A DNA stretch of 15,703 nt from NCBI GenBank assembly GCA_003131705.1, contig PKUY01000013.1, forward strand, positions 14,435 to 30,137, written 5' to 3'. Made by a program: the position numbers and the translations under genes. A model generated the notes under the pieces. The model made no database searches, was not told the DNA's origin, and saw only the letters and a program-made list of their open reading frames with translations. Origin of the DNA: Acidobacteriota bacterium. Its GTDB lineage: Bacteria; Acidobacteriota; Terriglobia; Acidiferrales; UBA7541. This document shows positions 13,424 through 15,703 of the stretch, one piece after another. How positions within the stretch are numbered: the first letter of the stretch is position 1; the number at the start of each line of letters is the position of its first letter.

Positions 13424-15655
13424 ATGTCCTTGCGCATCCTGGGCTTCATCCTGGCCGCCGTGCTCCTGGTCGGCTACCGCCTAATCAAGCCGCGCACCCA
13501 TGCCTCCGACCTGCCTGACCGCTTTAATCTCTCCGCCCTGTTTCTGGCGAGCGCTCTCACCCTCTTTGCGGAACTCGCCCTCATCCGCTGGGTCGCTACC
13601 GAAGTCCGCGTGTTTGCCTATGTAAAAAACCTGGCGCTGCTGCTCTGTTTTCTCGGCTTCGGACTGGGCTGCGCTCTGGCTAGCCAACGCCCACGCTGGC
13701 GGACCGCCGCCACCGCTCTCGTCGGATTGATCGTCATCGTGCGCCTGCCCTGGCGCGGCCCGCAGATCATGGAGAGCCTCTCGCAATACCTCGGCGCGGC
13801 GCAGGACGTCGAGATATGGGCCACTCGCGCCGTGCACGACACCCCTGGCCTTCTTTTGGCCGTGGCCGTCACCGCCATCCTGCTCTTACTCATCACTTAC
13901 ATTTTCATCCCTATCGGACAGACTGTAAGCCGCCAGATCGAACTGGCCCCGCGCACGCTTTATGGCTACTCTTGGAACCTGGCGGGCAGTCTGGCCGGCA
14001 TCCTCGCATTCTTTGCCGTGTCCTGGTTGGCTCTGCCCCCCGCGGTATGGTTCACCATCGTTCTGGCGGGCATGGCGCTGCTGCAATCCAACCGGAGCGA
14101 CACCATCCGCCTCGCCGCCGCCGTCTTGCCCGTAGCGCTCCTGCTCGTCGATCCTTCCACTCCCCACCACTTCAACCTCTGGACTCCCTACCAGCAGATC
14201 GAAGTCGAGGATGAGAATTTTCCCAACGGCGAACTCTCCCGCACCGAGATTCGCGTCAATCACACCGGCTACCAGGTAGTTGTGAATCTCTCTCCCGACT
14301 TTCTGGATCGTCACCCAGGGTTGTTGGACGAGGCGCCGGACGAAAATCCCTACAATCTGCCCTTCCGTTTCACCTCCCCGAACCCGAGCGTCCTGATCGT
14401 CGGCTCGGGTACCGGGAATGACGTTGCCGCCGCTCTGCGCCATCGGAGCCGCGCCGTCGATGCCGTGGAAATCGACCCCAAAATTCTCGACCTCGGACGC
14501 CGCCGCCACCCCGAGCATCCCTACGACGATCCGCGCGTCTCCGCCCACCTCACCGACGCCCGCGCCTTCATGAAGCGCACCACTGCCCGTTACGACCTCA
14601 TCCTTTTCGGATTGCTCGATTCCCACACCCAGCTCTCCGACTATTCCAACATGCGCCTCGACAACTTCGTTTACACCGAAGAGTCTTTCCGCGAAGCTCG
14701 CGCACTGCTCGCACCGAACGGCGTCCTGTTCCTTAAGTTCCAGATCAATCACCCTTTCGTGGGACGACGCCTGGCCGAAATGCTGACCCGCACCTTCGGT
14801 AAAGCTCCAGTGGTTTTCCTCGCGCCTTCTAGTTACACCGCGGGCGCCACCTGTTTTGCCGTCTCGCCCTCAGCACAGGTGGAAGCAAGCCTTGCCGCCG
14901 ATCTTCGCTTGCGTCAGTTCGTCGCGGCCCGGCGTCCAGCCTTTCTCGCCTTGCCCGAAGTCGCCGTCACCACCGACGATTGGCCCTATCTCTACCATCA
15001 GGGACACTGGATCCCGGGCATCTTCTACCTGCTCAGCGCCCTCGTCATTTTGCTCGCGGCCGTCTTCTATTTTAAGATTCCGGAAGCCCGCACCCGCGTT
15101 CCTTCTCTCTTTTTCTTCAGCATGGGCGCCGGATTCCTGCTGCTCGAAACGCAAGTCGTCAGCCGGCTGGCTTTGTATTTTGGGACCACATGGCAAGTCA
15201 ACGGCATCGTGATCGCCGCCATTCTCTCGGCGCTTCTCCTCGCCAACTTCGTCATCGAAAGACAGAAACAACGCCCCACGTGGCCACGCTCCTGGACTCT
15301 GATCGGCATCCTCGTCGGCATCGCCTGCGCCTACTTCGTACCCTTCAACCGTATTCCCGGCTCGGCGGCCATGGTCGGCTCCTTCGCCGCCCTGATCTTC
15401 GCCATCCCGGTTTTCTTTGCCGGATTGTTGTTCGCCTCTGAATTCCGCTCCGCTGACTCCCCCGCCGCGGCCCTCGGCGCCAACATGCTAGGAGCCGTCG
15501 TCGGTGGCCTCCTGGAAAACCTGTCGCTGATCGTCGGGATGAAAGCGCTTCTCGTGGTCGCCGCTCTCTTGTATTCCCTGGCCGCCCTAGGTTTCCTCGG
15601 ACTCCCATTGCCCCGGCCCGCCGCCTCAATCCCGCCAGATCGAAGCCAACCGTAG
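13424..15655 (+). CDS. Membrane protein with internal spermidine-synthase-like domain
   Basis: 743 residues from the ATG at 13424. The frame is also open from a TTG at 13310, but that start abuts the repeat. About eight hydrophobic segments fall between residues 3 and 242. A soluble Rossmann-type domain follows (about 250-510), then six or seven hydrophobic segments (532-727). The soluble domain has the nucleotide-binding loop VLIVGSGTGNDVAAAL (323-338), acidic strand end VEIDP (348-352) and YDLILFGLLDSHTQ (390-403), as in spermidine-synthase-like and other SAM-dependent enzymes. The Asp that acts as base in E. coli SpeE (ISDCTDP) aligns with G396, so aminopropyl transfer is doubtful. The real substrate is unknown, perhaps a membrane-linked one. 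The stop codon lies inside a repeat. Confidence 0.85.
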   Translation: MSLRILGFILAAVLLVGYRLIKPRTHASDLPDRFNLSALFLASALTLFAELALIRWVATEVRVFAYVKNLALLLCFLGFGLGCALASQRPRWRTAATALVGLIVIVRLPWRGPQIMESLSQYLGAAQDVEIWATRAVHDTPGLLLAVAVTAILLLLITYIFIPIGQTVSRQIELAPRTLYGYSWNLAGSLAGILAFFAVSWLALPPAVWFTIVLAGMALLQSNRSDTIRLAAAVLPVALLLVDPSTPHHFNLWTPYQQIEVEDENFPNGELSRTEIRVNHTGYQVVVNLSPDFLDRHPGLLDEAPDENPYNLPFRFTSPNPSVLIVGSGTGNDVAAALRHRSRAVDAVEIDPKILDLGRRRHPEHPYDDPRVSAHLTDARAFMKRTTARYDLILFGLLDSHTQLSDYSNMRLDNFVYTEESFREARALLAPNGVLFLKFQINHPFVGRRLAEMLTRTFGKAPVVFLAPSSYTAGATCFAVSPSAQVEASLAADLRLRQFVAARRPAFLALPEVAVTTDDWPYLYHQGHWIPGIFYLLSALVILLAAVFYFKIPEARTRVPSLFFFSMGAGFLLLETQVVSRLALYFGTTWQVNGIVIAAILSALLLANFVIERQKQRPTWPRSWTLIGILVGIACAYFVPFNRIPGSAAMVGSFAALIFAIPVFFAGLLFASEFRSADSPAAALGANMLGAVVGGLLENLSLIVGMKALLVVAALLYSLAALGFLGLPLPRPAASIPPDRSQP

Positions 15656-15702
15656 AGACGCGGCTTGCCGCGTCTGAGACAGGGCAAGCCCCGTCTCTAC
15701 GG
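15650..15702. repeat. GTAGAGACG-type double-hairpin repeat overlapping the last stop codon
   Basis: Arms 15650-15669 and 15683-15702 are complementary at 19 of 20 positions (single C-C mismatch at 15661/15691) around 13 bases. Each half can fold on its own instead: AGACGCGGC-TT-GCCGCGTCT (15656-15675) is perfect, and 15676-15697 pairs with one mismatch. The TAG stop (15653-15655) of the membrane-protein gene is part of the left arm. The GTAGAGACG/CGTCTCTAC motif is a recurrent intergenic palindrome in several bacterial phyla. It may act as a terminator. It ends one base before the window edge, so it may extend further. Confidence 0.85.
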
Positions 15703-15703
15703 G

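Noticed and set aside
1..15703. CRISPR arrays, insertion sequences, prophage or toxin-antitoxin genes
   Set aside because: I looked for spaced direct repeats, transposase or integrase motifs and small paired genes, and found none.

Overview
The window is about 15.7 kb of moderately GC-rich bacterial chromosome, densely packed with genes on both strands. The mix of enhancer-binding regulators, PilZ proteins, common housekeeping genes and dispersed inverted repeats of the GTCATCCTGAGCG.AGCGAAGGA type looks to me like an Acidobacteriota (Terriglobia-like) genome. That assignment is inference from gene style and repeat type; no rRNA or other phylogenetic marker is present.

Left half (1-7408): a signalling region. 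On the minus strand are the 5' part of a GGDEF diguanylate cyclase cut by the window edge and, upstream of it, a small PilZ (c-di-GMP receptor) gene. On the plus strand follow a soluble PAS-like/HisKA/HATPase histidine kinase and an NtrC-type response regulator (receiver, sigma54-AAA+, Fis HTH) in a two-gene operon, a second small PilZ gene, a second sigma54 activator with no sensory domain, and a LuxR/NarL-type regulator with a degenerate receiver. The second PilZ gene has a good -24/-12 (sigma54) promoter match with two dyads upstream at typical enhancer distances. A weaker -24/-12 match precedes the orphan activator. My reading is a c-di-GMP/sigma54 signalling island in which one or both activators drive a PilZ effector; this is a hypothesis.

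Right half (7473-15655): housekeeping and accessory genes. These are mtaB (tRNA methylthiotransferase, plus strand, with an extended -10 promoter), acpS (minus), pgeF/YfiH laccase-domain protein (plus), rlmN (minus), an M16 zinc peptidase (plus), and a large membrane protein with an internal spermidine-synthase-like domain (plus). acpS and pgeF diverge from an A+T-rich stretch that holds -10-like hexamers on both strands. pgeF and rlmN converge with a 13-base gap, and rlmN and the peptidase diverge.

Three inverted-repeat elements decorate this half: a 30-bp perfect inverted repeat at 13226-13305, a related half-element that encodes the last codons of mtaB, and a GTAGAGACG-type double hairpin at 15650-15702 that contains the stop codon of the last gene. 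There are no rRNA or tRNA genes, CRISPR arrays, insertion sequences or phage genes that I can see.
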